From the NCBI GenBank assembly GCA_030024065.1, contig JASEIE010000052.1, positions 1 through 14,559 of the forward strand: DNA of 14,559 nt. The letters run 5' to 3'. The notes under the pieces are model-generated. The model worked only from the letters and a program-made list of their open reading frames with translations, was not told where the DNA came from and searched no databases. Below, piece after piece: positions 1-6,863 of this stretch (position 1 is its first letter; each line of letters begins with the position of its first letter). The DNA is from Thermodesulfobacteriota bacterium. Lineage in GTDB: Bacteria > Desulfobacterota > BSN033 > UBA1163. Position numbers and translations under genes: made by a program.

Positions 1-132
1 CAACTTTGGTTTATCATAAGGATCAATCCCTTGCAGGAAACAGCGCTTCCAGGATGCGCGTATTTCTCGGCTGAAGAGATGTGGAGGCAAAACGCCGTTT
101 TTAGCCATTAACATGTGCGAGTTATCATTCAT
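1..132 (-). CDS. AcoR-like sigma-54 activator, N-terminal fragment (partial)
   Basis: The first 44 codons of a leftward gene that runs off the window edge. The translation contains the segment REIRASWKRCFLQGIDPYDK. An 'R-x-SW-x-RC-x-x-x-G-x-DP' block near the N-terminus is typical of AcoR-type (acetoin catabolism) sigma-54 activators, just ahead of their GAF sensor domain. The AAA+ and Fis DNA-binding domains would lie outside the window. The ATG at 132 is the only usual start in the open frame; an in-frame TAA lies upstream, and the ribosome site is weak. A sigma-70-like promoter sits about 70 bases upstream. The gene is divergent from an operon headed by a consensus sigma-54 promoter, which fits an activator controlling its neighbour. 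The family call rests on this one N-terminal motif, so the exact subfamily and ligand are unknown. Confidence 0.68.
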   Translation of the reverse strand, partial: MNDNSHMLMAKNGVLPPHLFSREIRASWKRCFLQGIDPYDKPKL

Positions 133-202
133 ATCATCAAGTGAAAGCGTGATCCCATTTCCTGGCCGTGAGAAAGAAGAAAATGGTTAAATTGTAGGTT
201 TT

Positions 203-231
203 CTTATAAGACAAAAAATGGAAGATGTCAA
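203..231 (-). promoter_or_regulatory. Sigma-70-type promoter for the leftward regulator
   Basis: Read on the minus strand, TTGACA (231-226) is separated by exactly 17 bases from TATAAG (208-203). That is a perfect -35 and a 5/6 -10. Transcription would start near 196, leaving a leader of about 64 bases before the regulator ATG at 132. It is the best housekeeping promoter I found in the intergenic region and gives the regulator a supply independent of sigma-54. Confidence 0.65.
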
Positions 232-245
232 GCGATAATAAGAAA

Positions 246-337
246 AGACATTGAGTGATGTTTGTCTGATTTCTTTAAGTGTTTAGTTTCGCAACATCTG
301 ACCTTTCTTTCTGTTGTATTTTTTAACATTGAACAGA
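246..337. promoter_or_regulatory. Candidate activator-binding dyads (UAS)
   Basis: Two imperfect inverted repeats lie between the divergent genes. One has arms AGACA (246-250) and TGTCT (263-267), with inner ACAT/ATGT. The other has arms TCTGTT (310-315) and AACAGA (332-337), enclosing TGTT-N9-AACA (312-328). They sit roughly 90-180 bases upstream of the predicted sigma-54 start, where enhancer-binding proteins usually bind. Short dyads are common in AT-rich DNA, so this is only a suggestion. Confidence 0.3.
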
Positions 338-401
338 CCCATGGAAGAATAAAAAGAAGACAAGCAATGAATGTCGTTAGAGATTCATTTCATTACAGTA
401 T

Positions 402-417
402 TTGGCACATAAGTTGC
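402..417 (+). promoter_or_regulatory. Sigma-54 (RpoN) promoter of the catabolic operon
   Basis: TTGGCAC (402-408), five bases, then TTGC (414-417) followed by TT. This matches the -24/-12 consensus, with the invariant GG and GC pairs at the correct separation. Transcription should begin near 428-430, about 35 bases before the alcohol dehydrogenase ATG. Sigma-54 promoters need an ATP-driven activator; the divergent AcoR-like gene is the obvious candidate. The rest of the 133-464 gap is AT-rich and holds no convincing gene. Confidence 0.85.
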
Positions 418-464
418 TTCATTTCATTATCCGACATTAGGCATCATCTTTGAGTATTCACTAA

Positions 465-1508
465 ATGAAAGCTGCAGTACTGCACAGATATGATGAGTTA
501 CTCTCAAATTCGGAATGGCTTGTTTATGAGGACGTGCCCGATCCAACCATAGAAAACAAAACCGATGTCATCGTGCGAATTGGGGGGGCTGGCGTCTGTC
601 GAACTGATCTGCACATTATTGAGGGGCTATGGCGCAAGTATTTCAATGTGAGCCTGCCTTACATCCTGGGACACGAGAATGCAGGCTGGATCGAAGAAAT
701 CGGGAGTGAAGTTAAAGGAGTTGAGGTTGGGGATCCCGTGATCATTCATCCTGGGGAGATCAATAGTCGCTACGAAGCTTGCAAAGAGGTGAGAGATACA
801 CATACGGTAGACATTCTTCTCCCCGGTATCAGTGCCAATGGCGGATACGCAGAGTTTATGCGAGCCAATGAACGAGCTCTCATCCAGCTTCCTTTAAGTA
901 TTGCCCCGATGGATTTTGCCCCATTGGCCGATGCGGGTTTGACCGCCTACAATGTCGCTAAAAAGGCATCGCGCCATCTGTTGCCCGGGCAATATGTTGT
1001 GATCATTGGGGCAGGTGGTTTGGGGCATATCGGCATTCAGGTATTTCAAGCCCTAAGTGCCGCAGAGATTATCGTCACGGATATATCCGATATGGCGCTC
1101 AATCTGGCTAAAGAGTTGGGGGCACACCACACTATCAAGGCCGGTGATAACGCCGTTGCAGAGGTTCTGGCTTTGACGGGAGGGCATGGTGCCGAGGCAG
1201 TAGTTGATTTCGTCGCAGATGGCGACACTGTGGAAAAAGGATTGGCGATGACCCGGAGGACCGGTTTCTATTACATTGTCGGCTATGGCGGGAAACTGGA
1301 GATTCCCACGATGGATATGATCATGTCGGAAAAGACGATTGTGGGAAACCTCGTCGGATCTTACGCGGAACTTGTTGAGCTGATTGTACTGGCAGACCGC
1401 GGCCTGGTCACACTGACGACGCAGGAGTATCCTCTGAGCAGCGCAAATGACGCCCTACACGATCTCCACGACGGAAAGGTTTTTGGGCGTGCAGTTCTGA
1501 TCCCTTGA
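465..1508 (+). CDS. Zinc-type NAD-dependent alcohol dehydrogenase (MDR family)
   Basis: A 347-residue medium-chain alcohol dehydrogenase, predicted to interconvert an alcohol and a ketone or aldehyde with NAD(H). Catalytic zinc ligands are visible: C45 (GVCRTD), H70-E71 (GHEN) and D156 (PLADAGLT). Asp replaces the usual third Cys, as I recall for Rhodococcus ADH-A-type secondary alcohol dehydrogenases. The Rossmann glycine motif GAGGLG is at 182-187, and D206 ends the second strand, which favours NAD over NADP. The structural-zinc loop (about residues 96-113) keeps only one Cys, so that zinc is probably absent. It is the first gene after the sigma-54 promoter. The ribosome site is weak, but the ATG matches the family's N-terminus. 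It probably oxidises the imported substrate or its product; the true substrate cannot be read from sequence. Confidence 0.9.
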   Translation: MKAAVLHRYDELLSNSEWLVYEDVPDPTIENKTDVIVRIGGAGVCRTDLHIIEGLWRKYFNVSLPYILGHENAGWIEEIGSEVKGVEVGDPVIIHPGEINSRYEACKEVRDTHTVDILLPGISANGGYAEFMRANERALIQLPLSIAPMDFAPLADAGLTAYNVAKKASRHLLPGQYVVIIGAGGLGHIGIQVFQALSAAEIIVTDISDMALNLAKELGAHHTIKAGDNAVAEVLALTGGHGAEAVVDFVADGDTVEKGLAMTRRTGFYYIVGYGGKLEIPTMDMIMSEKTIVGNLVGSYAELVELIVLADRGLVTLTTQEYPLSSANDALHDLHDGKVFGRAVLIP

Positions 1509-1526
1509 AGCGTTATACTTCAGGGG
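1502..1526 (+). promoter_or_regulatory. Intercistronic hairpin at the end of the alcohol dehydrogenase gene
   Basis: CCCTTGAAG (1502-1510) can pair with CTTCAGGGG (1518-1526), with one G-U pair and a 7-base loop. It overlaps the alcohol dehydrogenase stop codon. No U-run follows, so it is not a classical terminator. It is more likely an mRNA processing or stabilising element ahead of the binding-protein gene. Confidence 0.45.
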
Positions 1527-1560
1527 GAATAAACCTGTAACCAAAAAAAGGAGGTGTTTT

Positions 1561-3105
1561 ATGGGAAAAACAAAGATGACCAAGATGGTGGTGACAATTG
1601 CATTGGCAGTTGGGTTAACAGCAGGCGGTGTGGCCGGGGCGGACAAATGGTCGGAAAAATATCCGATCAAAAAGGACATCCCTGGACCCGCATCCTACGA
1701 AGCAACGTCTCAAAAGGATTATAAAGGCCGCACTCTGAATATCCTCACCCATGCCATTCCGGTGATGGGGGAACCCACGGCACTGCATGCCAAGCAATTT
1801 GAAGAGCTGACCGGTGCCAAGGTGAATGTGGTTCATGTTCCTTTTGGGGACCTATTCCAGAAGGCCATGATCCCATTTCAGACGGGACAGGCAGCCTATG
1901 ACGTTATGTTTTACGGTTCACTCTGGATAGGTGACTTTAATGCTTATCTCGAGCCAGTTCCACAGAAATATATCGACATGCCCCAGATGCAGGAGGTCAC
2001 TCGTAACTATAAAGACGTGGCCACCTGGGAGGGTCAGATGATCCAGTTTCCTGTGGACGGCGATCGCCATTACTTGAAATACCGTTCCGACATAATCAAC
2101 AATCCTGAAATGAAGGCCAAGTACAAAGCAAAAACCGGCAAGGAGCTGAGGGTGCCGCAGACGTGGAAGGAATACGACGAGATCGGCCGGTTTTTCAATG
2201 GCTGGGACTGGGATGGCGACGGTGAGAAGAACTACGGGTCCGCCGAGGTTGTGGCTCGCGACGACCTGATGTTTTCGGCCATAATCAGCCGTGTGGCTCC
2301 CTATGCCAAGCATCCCGATGTGAAGGGGGGCTTCTTTTTCGATCTTGAGACCATGGAACCCCTGGTCAACACACCGGGCTGGGTTGAGGGGGTTAAGGAT
2401 TTTGTAGCGGCCCAGGACTATATGCCGCCAGGGGGTAATAACTTTGGTCTGGGCGACGAAATCTTCTCCTTTGGCGGAGGACAGACCCTTTTCAGCTATT
2501 CCTGGGATGATGCGTTTGTCCAGGCCATGGAGCCGAAGTCTCGTATTCGAAACCTCGTGGGAGCGGCGCCGCTTCCCGGGGCTCACAAAGTATGGAATCG
2601 CAAGACCGGTAAATGGGATAATTTCGATAAGCCCAATTATGCCCCTTATATCTGTTGGGGTTGGTCCTCGGCCGTAGCCAAAGCCAGCAAGAACAAAGAT
2701 ATGGCCTTTGATTATTTGGCCTTTTTCTCAAACCAGGCCAATCATCCTTCCGACCTTCTTGTAGGTCGATTTGGCGTCAATCCTTTCCGGACTACAGACT
2801 TTGATCCAAAATTTTACATCAAAGAGGCGGGCTGGGCACCTGATGTTGCAAAAACCTATTGTGCCACACTGTCAGGAATGGAAAAAAGCCGTAACCGCGT
2901 CTTTGACCTCCGTGTTCCAGGTGTTAACCAATACATGAGCTCTTTAGCCACAGGTGTTTCCAAGGCACTTGCCAAACAGCTTACGCCGCAGAAAGCCATG
3001 GATGAAGTCGCTGTGGAATGGAAAAGTATCACTAAGCGCCTCGGGGTCGATCTGGTGCGCAAAGCATACGCAAACGTGGTAGCCCTGGAGGACAATCTGA
3101 GGTAG
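1561..3105 (+). CDS. ABC transporter substrate-binding protein, family 1 (sugar/polyol type)
   Basis: A 514-residue periplasmic solute-binding protein that would deliver substrate to the two permeases downstream. Residues 1-26 form a signal peptide: basic MGKTKMTK, a hydrophobic stretch, then AGGVAGA. There is no lipobox Cys, so it should be a soluble periplasmic protein. The mature part begins with a long linker; the segment GRTLNILTH (56-64) starts the first alpha/beta lobe of the SBP_bac_1 fold. It is longer than the usual ~400-430 residues. A D-x-D-x-D-G loop (D216, D218, D220, G221) resembles an EF-hand-like calcium site. The very strong ribosome site AAAGGAGGTG (1547-1556) fixes the start. 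Gene order with MalF/MalG-like permeases and a MalK-like ATPase supports a carbohydrate-type importer (CUT1). The ligand is not identifiable; the dehydrogenases nearby suggest a hydroxylated compound. Confidence 0.88.
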   Translation: MGKTKMTKMVVTIALAVGLTAGGVAGADKWSEKYPIKKDIPGPASYEATSQKDYKGRTLNILTHAIPVMGEPTALHAKQFEELTGAKVNVVHVPFGDLFQKAMIPFQTGQAAYDVMFYGSLWIGDFNAYLEPVPQKYIDMPQMQEVTRNYKDVATWEGQMIQFPVDGDRHYLKYRSDIINNPEMKAKYKAKTGKELRVPQTWKEYDEIGRFFNGWDWDGDGEKNYGSAEVVARDDLMFSAIISRVAPYAKHPDVKGGFFFDLETMEPLVNTPGWVEGVKDFVAAQDYMPPGGNNFGLGDEIFSFGGGQTLFSYSWDDAFVQAMEPKSRIRNLVGAAPLPGAHKVWNRKTGKWDNFDKPNYAPYICWGWSSAVAKASKNKDMAFDYLAFFSNQANHPSDLLVGRFGVNPFRTTDFDPKFYIKEAGWAPDVAKTYCATLSGMEKSRNRVFDLRVPGVNQYMSSLATGVSKALAKQLTPQKAMDEVAVEWKSITKRLGVDLVRKAYANVVALEDNLR

Positions 3106-3128
3106 AAAAACAGCTTTATGTTGAGATG

Positions 3129-3163
3129 GTACCCGCTTCATTTTACTAAAACGAAGCGGGTAC
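3129..3163 (+). promoter_or_regulatory. Strong intercistronic hairpin after the binding-protein gene
   Basis: GTACCCGCTTC (3129-3139) pairs perfectly with GAAGCGGGTAC (3153-3163). After a single A/C mismatch the stem continues as TTTT (3141-3144) with AAAA (3148-3151) around a 3-base loop. No U-tract follows. In ABC importer operons such hairpins downstream of the binding-protein gene commonly protect its mRNA from 3' decay and reduce permease expression. Its position also argues against a permease start upstream of 3193. Confidence 0.7.
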
Positions 3164-3192
3164 TGTATATTTCTCAAAGGAAGGTCTATTTG

Positions 3193-4065
3193 ATGATCGA
3201 GTCGCGTTATAAGTATCTTTTTCTTTTTCCCGGGCTTTTTACCTTGCTCGCAATCATCATTTTTCCCCTGGTTTTCACTTTTCGCCTGAGTTTTTCCAGT
3301 TGGGATGTAGTGGCGCCTGCGCTCGATTTTATCGGATTTGATAACTATGTCCGGGTTTTCCATGATATTCGCTTCTGGGAATCTTTGGCAACATTAGGCA
3401 CGGTAGTCCTCTCGGTTGTATCTATTGAATATATTATTGGTTTTGGATTGGCTCTTCTGCTCTGGCAGGATATTGAAAAAAGCCGGTTTTTCAGGGTGTT
3501 GTTTATCATTCCTATGATGTCAACGCCTGTTATTATTTCCGTTGTGTGGAGGACCATGTTTCATGAATCTTTAGGCCCGGCAAACGACCTGCTTGCAATG
3601 ATACACCTCCCCACGGTTCCCTGGCTTTCAAAGCCGACCAGTGCACTGATTGCCGTTATAATAGTAGATGTATGGCAGTGGACATCATTTGTGTTTATCC
3701 TGCTGCTGGCAGGGCTACTCTCATTACCTCATGAGCCATATGAGGCGGCAGCAATGGATGGCGCTAATCGTTTTCAGACCTTTTGGCATATCACATTTCC
3801 CATGATGGCCCCCATATCCATTGGAATACTGATAATTCGCATTATCGAAGCATCCAAGATCATGGAAACAGTTTATGTGCTCACTTCGGGAGGGCCCGGT
3901 ACTTCCACCGAAACATCGGCATATTATATCTTTATACGCAGTCTGCGTGAATTCCAGATCGGTTACTCCTCAGCCATGTCCATCGTCTATCTATTGATGA
4001 TGATCGTTGGACTCACATTGATCGCCAAAGGATTGACGAGAGTATTGGTTGCCAAAGGAGGGTGA
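3193..4065 (+). CDS. ABC transporter permease, MalF/UgpA-like
   Basis: A 290-residue inner-membrane subunit of the importer. About six hydrophobic segments are visible: near residues 8-30, 67-92, 102-120, 148-178, 205-220 and 260-280. The cytoplasmic coupling loop has the EAA motif EAAAMDGA (184-191) followed by FWHITFPMMAP, which docks on the ATPase. A longer reading frame is open from 3118, but the extra 25 codons would span the hairpin at 3129-3163. The ATG at 3193 has a good ribosome site (AAGGAAGG, 8 bases upstream), so I chose it. Its last bases overlap the next permease. The family is clear, but a precise symbol (malF, ugpA, msmF) is not justified. Confidence 0.9.
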   Translation: MIESRYKYLFLFPGLFTLLAIIIFPLVFTFRLSFSSWDVVAPALDFIGFDNYVRVFHDIRFWESLATLGTVVLSVVSIEYIIGFGLALLLWQDIEKSRFFRVLFIIPMMSTPVIISVVWRTMFHESLGPANDLLAMIHLPTVPWLSKPTSALIAVIIVDVWQWTSFVFILLLAGLLSLPHEPYEAAAMDGANRFQTFWHITFPMMAPISIGILIIRIIEASKIMETVYVLTSGGPGTSTETSAYYIFIRSLREFQIGYSSAMSIVYLLMMIVGLTLIAKGLTRVLVAKGG

Positions 4066-4067
4066 TG

Positions 4068-4913
4068 ATGAGGATTTTTGTTTATAAGGGACTCAAATAC
4101 CTTGTACTCGTATTATGGTCGGCATTTGTGGCCGGACCCTTCCTGTGGGCGCTGAGTACGTCGGTTAAGAATGATGCAGCGGTGGTGTCTGGCGCAACCT
4201 ATATCCCTTTTGTCGATTTTGAGCCATCTCTTGAAGGATGGAAGGTTCTTTTCCGTGCTACTGAAGGAGTCAATATTTTAGGGCCATACATCTCCAGCCT
4301 TATCGTTACTCTTGTGTCCAGTTTAGTCAGCCTTGCGCTCGGCACGCTTGCCGCTTATGGGTTATCCCGTTTTCGTTTTCGAGCAGGTCCCCTCGGAAAT
4401 GCGGATATAGCATTCTTTTTTATTTCGCAACGCATCATTACACCGGTGGTGCTGGCCATACCCTACTTCCTTCTACTAAAGTCGCTTCGGCTTTTGGATA
4501 CCCACATCGGCTTGATTTTCATTTATATCGCCATGTTATTGCCGATCGTCGTGTGGGTGATGGTCGATTTTTTCAATAATATCTCCGCTGAACTGGATGA
4601 GGCCGCGCTCATTGACGGTTGCACACCACTGGAAGCGTTTTACAGAATTATATTGCCGGAATGTACGCCTGGTTTAGTGGTGACGGGGCTTCTCTGCTTC
4701 ATATTCGCATGGAATGACTTTTTCTTTGCCTTTACTCTAACTTTTGCTGACACTCAGCTTCTGCCTGTTTCGATCGTAGCTCTAAATTCATCCAAAGTTC
4801 CCTGGTGGAGCTTGAGTTCCTCTTCGTTGATTGCGATTGTGCCTTTGGTGGTTTTAGCCGTATGGCTTGAGCGTTATTTAACCCGTGGGGCGTTACTGGG
4901 TGCATTAAAATAG
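4068..4913 (+). CDS. ABC transporter permease, MalG/UgpE-like
   Basis: The second membrane subunit, 281 residues from this start. An N-terminal membrane helix (11-30) is followed by a periplasmic stretch, then five more hydrophobic segments. The EAA loop motif EAALIDGC (178-185) with FYRIILPE marks the ATPase contact. The final segment ends in a basic tail, as in MalG homologues. Three starts are possible: GTG 4062, ATG 4065 and ATG 4068. The ribosome site AAAGGAGG (4054-4061) is best spaced for 4068, though 4065 would overlap the previous stop and allow coupling. It forms the translocation pore with the preceding permease. After it, 192 bases hold no recognisable gene, only a small hairpin (CGATTT 4992-4997 with AAATCG 5002-5007). 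Confidence 0.88.
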   Translation: MRIFVYKGLKYLVLVLWSAFVAGPFLWALSTSVKNDAAVVSGATYIPFVDFEPSLEGWKVLFRATEGVNILGPYISSLIVTLVSSLVSLALGTLAAYGLSRFRFRAGPLGNADIAFFFISQRIITPVVLAIPYFLLLKSLRLLDTHIGLIFIYIAMLLPIVVWVMVDFFNNISAELDEAALIDGCTPLEAFYRIILPECTPGLVVTGLLCFIFAWNDFFFAFTLTFADTQLLPVSIVALNSSKVPWWSLSSSSLIAIVPLVVLAVWLERYLTRGALLGALK

Positions 4914-5105
4914 ACTTGATGATTTACTATTATCGATTGACTATTGAAAGATTTCATTTGTTCAGAACTCTTAAAATAGATGAAGCGAAGCCGATTTCCA
5001 CAAATCGTCAATCGTCAAAACGTAATTCACTGTTTGTTTCCGGCTTGTCCGGGTTAGGTTTTAAATACAATTTTTGTAAGTGCAATATCTATGAAAGGCG
5101 GTAGA

Positions 5106-6200
5106 ATGGCAGAATTACAGATTAAGAAACTATGTAAAGATTTTGGGAAAGTCAGGGCGGTGATTGATCTGAATCTTGATATCCGGGACAAGGAAATGAT
5201 CTGTTTTCTCGGGCCTTCAGGCTGCGGTAAAACCACATCTTTGCGAATGGTGGCTGGCCTGGAACGCCCTACTTCGGGGGAGATATTTCTTGAAGGGAAG
5301 GATGTTACCCATATCCCGCCCAAGGATCGGCATATAGCGATGGTTTTCGAAACCTATGCGCTCTACCCACGAAAGACCGTTTTTGAGAATATGGCCTTTC
5401 CATTAAGAATCAGGAAATTTTCAAATGATGAAATAAAAGCGAAGGTATTGGAGGCAGCAAGAATCCTGGATATAGGGGAGTTTCTCGACAGAAATATTCG
5501 TCAGTTAAGCGGCGGGCAAAGACAGCGGGTGGCCATGGGTAGAGCAATCGTAAGAAAGCCTTCTCTCTTTCTAATGGATGAACCCCTCTCCCATCTCGAC
5601 GCCAAATTAAGGACCCGTATGCGGGGAGAGCTCAAACGGCTTCAAAAAGATCTGGAAACAACAATGATTTACGTTACCCACGATCAACTGGAGGCCATGT
5701 CCATGGCCGACCGAATTGCAGTAATGAATTTCGGTGTGCTGCAGCAATTGGATACGCCAGACCAGATTTTTAATAATCCGGTTAACGAATTTGTGGCCGG
5801 GTTTGTGGGTGATCCGCCAATCAATTTCATTGACGGACAGTATATTGAAGACGGCGGGAAACCGTACTTCCGAAATGATGCTTTCAAGATTGAGCTTCCC
5901 GAAAAAACGGCTGCCGTGATAAGGGAGAAATGCCCTCATGGGTCTCTCCATATGGGCATTCGACCTTCCCATTTTCATCTGCATCAAGAGAAGCCGGATC
6001 TGCCCTCTATGCCTGCAAGGGTCTATATCTCTGAGCCTCTGGGAGAGATGTTGATTATAGATTTTTTACTGGAGAAAAAAATTATCAAGGTTGTAACGAG
6101 CCCGGACATAAGGGTAAATATGGGTGAAACCATGTGGCTGTCTTTCGATTTCGATAAGGTGCATATTTTTGATGCGCAGACAGGTGCTGCCGTTTGTTAA
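5106..6200 (+). CDS. ABC transporter ATP-binding protein, MalK/UgpC-like
   Basis: A 364-residue ATPase that powers the importer. Visible motifs are Walker A GPSGCGKT (36-43), signature LSGGQ (134-138), Walker B LFLMDE (154-159, catalytic E159), the D-loop SHLDA and the H-loop His at H192. The regulatory C-terminal part, from about residue 235, matches the TOBE/OB fold of CUT1 ATPases. Unusually, the Q-loop position has Glu: VFETYALYP with E82, where MalK has Q82. The ATG at 5106 has the ribosome site AAAGGCGG; an in-frame ATG at 5091 would add five residues but has no such site. The ATPase is last among the importer genes and separated by 192 bases from the permeases, yet same-stranded, so it is probably co-transcribed. 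Substrate specificity lies with the binding protein, not here. Confidence 0.92.
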   Translation: MAELQIKKLCKDFGKVRAVIDLNLDIRDKEMICFLGPSGCGKTTSLRMVAGLERPTSGEIFLEGKDVTHIPPKDRHIAMVFETYALYPRKTVFENMAFPLRIRKFSNDEIKAKVLEAARILDIGEFLDRNIRQLSGGQRQRVAMGRAIVRKPSLFLMDEPLSHLDAKLRTRMRGELKRLQKDLETTMIYVTHDQLEAMSMADRIAVMNFGVLQQLDTPDQIFNNPVNEFVAGFVGDPPINFIDGQYIEDGGKPYFRNDAFKIELPEKTAAVIREKCPHGSLHMGIRPSHFHLHQEKPDLPSMPARVYISEPLGEMLIIDFLLEKKIIKVVTSPDIRVNMGETMWLSFDFDKVHIFDAQTGAAVC

Positions 6201-6253
6201 TGCACATCCATCTGAATAAATAGCGACCTGAATGCCGGCAATAGTCTCGCCCA

Positions 6254-6264
6254 TAAGGAGGTGA
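6254..6264 (+). other. Orphan full-length Shine-Dalgarno match
   Basis: TAAGGAGGTGA is an uninterrupted match to the anti-SD tail of 16S rRNA, but no credible gene starts 5-10 bases downstream. The GTG inside it is too close, and the frame it opens lacks coding character. It lies 73 bases upstream of the cupin gene, which has its own ribosome site. It may be a remnant of a lost gene start or a ribosome standby site. Confidence 0.3.
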
Positions 6265-6336
6265 CAAGCCAAGAGGGCGTGGCAAGCCAACGGAGACTTC
6301 CTGATAAACCACAATCACAATATAGGAGGGAACAAA

Positions 6337-6690
6337 ATGGCAAGAGAACTGGTATTCGTAAATCCCGAAAGCATGAAGTGGCAGCCCATCGAAAAGCTGG
6401 GAACCGGTGCCTGGCTCAAGGTCTTAAGTTACGACGAGGAGACAAAGGCCGGAGCCTATCTTATCAAGTTCGATGACGGCTTCCGCGAGCCGCTCCATTC
6501 ACACCCTGGGGCTCACGACATCTTCTTTTTTCAGGGGTGCCTGGTGGACGATGAAGGAAACGAATCCTGTGCAGGCTCTTACTTTTACTCTCCGGCTGGC
6601 CCGAAGCATGAGCATGGTCCCTTCACCGCCAAAGGAGATGTGATCTTCTTCGCTTACTTCGATGGTCCCGTCTTCTATCCTGAAGAGTAA
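6337..6690 (+). CDS. Small single-domain cupin (ChrR-type) protein
   Basis: A 117-residue protein built of one beta-barrel cupin. Likely metal ligands are H54 and H56 (EPLHSHPGAH), H60 or D61 where the classical motif has Glu, and H91 or H93 (GPKHEHGPF). Glycines and prolines of the two cupin motifs are in the expected places (QG at 66-67, GSYFYSPAGPKH at 80-91). Relatives include the ChrR cupin domain and small dioxygenase-like or isomerase-like cupins, so it could be a metal-dependent enzyme or a sensor or binding protein. A strong ribosome site (TAGGAGGG) precedes the ATG. The gene lies inside the operon between the importer and the DUF362 gene, suggesting a catabolic role. Function is not assignable beyond cupin. 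Confidence 0.75.
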   Translation: MARELVFVNPESMKWQPIEKLGTGAWLKVLSYDEETKAGAYLIKFDDGFREPLHSHPGAHDIFFFQGCLVDDEGNESCAGSYFYSPAGPKHEHGPFTAKGDVIFFAYFDGPVFYPEE

Positions 6691-6863
6691 TGGGCGTAAG
6701 GTAGAGACATTAACCCTGCCATTATCAAGGAGAGCGGGTAGTTGGTAAGAGGAGAGTATTCCCCAAGAGTTCCTGCGCACATACTATACAGTGCTTGTGA
6801 GATCTTTTGTAGAGAACTCTGTCAGGAGACGAACAGTTGCTTACATAACATACGAGGGATGAA

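Noticed and set aside
262..453. A 63-codon rightward open frame starting with TTG between the divergent genes
   Set aside because: It runs through the sigma-54 promoter, lacks a ribosome site and has no protein-like motif; it is AT-rich spacer read by chance.
1918..2586. A long minus-strand open frame inside the binding-protein gene
   Set aside because: It is a codon-bias shadow of a clear gene, with no ribosome site and no family resemblance.
3129..3163. The hairpin as a rho-independent terminator
   Set aside because: No U-run follows the stem, and the operon clearly continues in the same direction.
3118..3192. An upstream start for the first permease adding 25 residues
   Set aside because: The extra codons cover a strong hairpin, have no ribosome site and would put basic, non-family residues before the first membrane helix.
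4916..5104. A 62-codon open frame between permease and ATPase
   Set aside because: No ribosome site, no recognisable motif, and it overlaps the ribosome site and upstream start of the ATPase; treated as spacer.
6261..6476. A GTG-started frame directly on the orphan Shine-Dalgarno
   Set aside because: It overlaps the cupin gene in another frame, has a low-complexity basic composition, and the SD is too close to the GTG.
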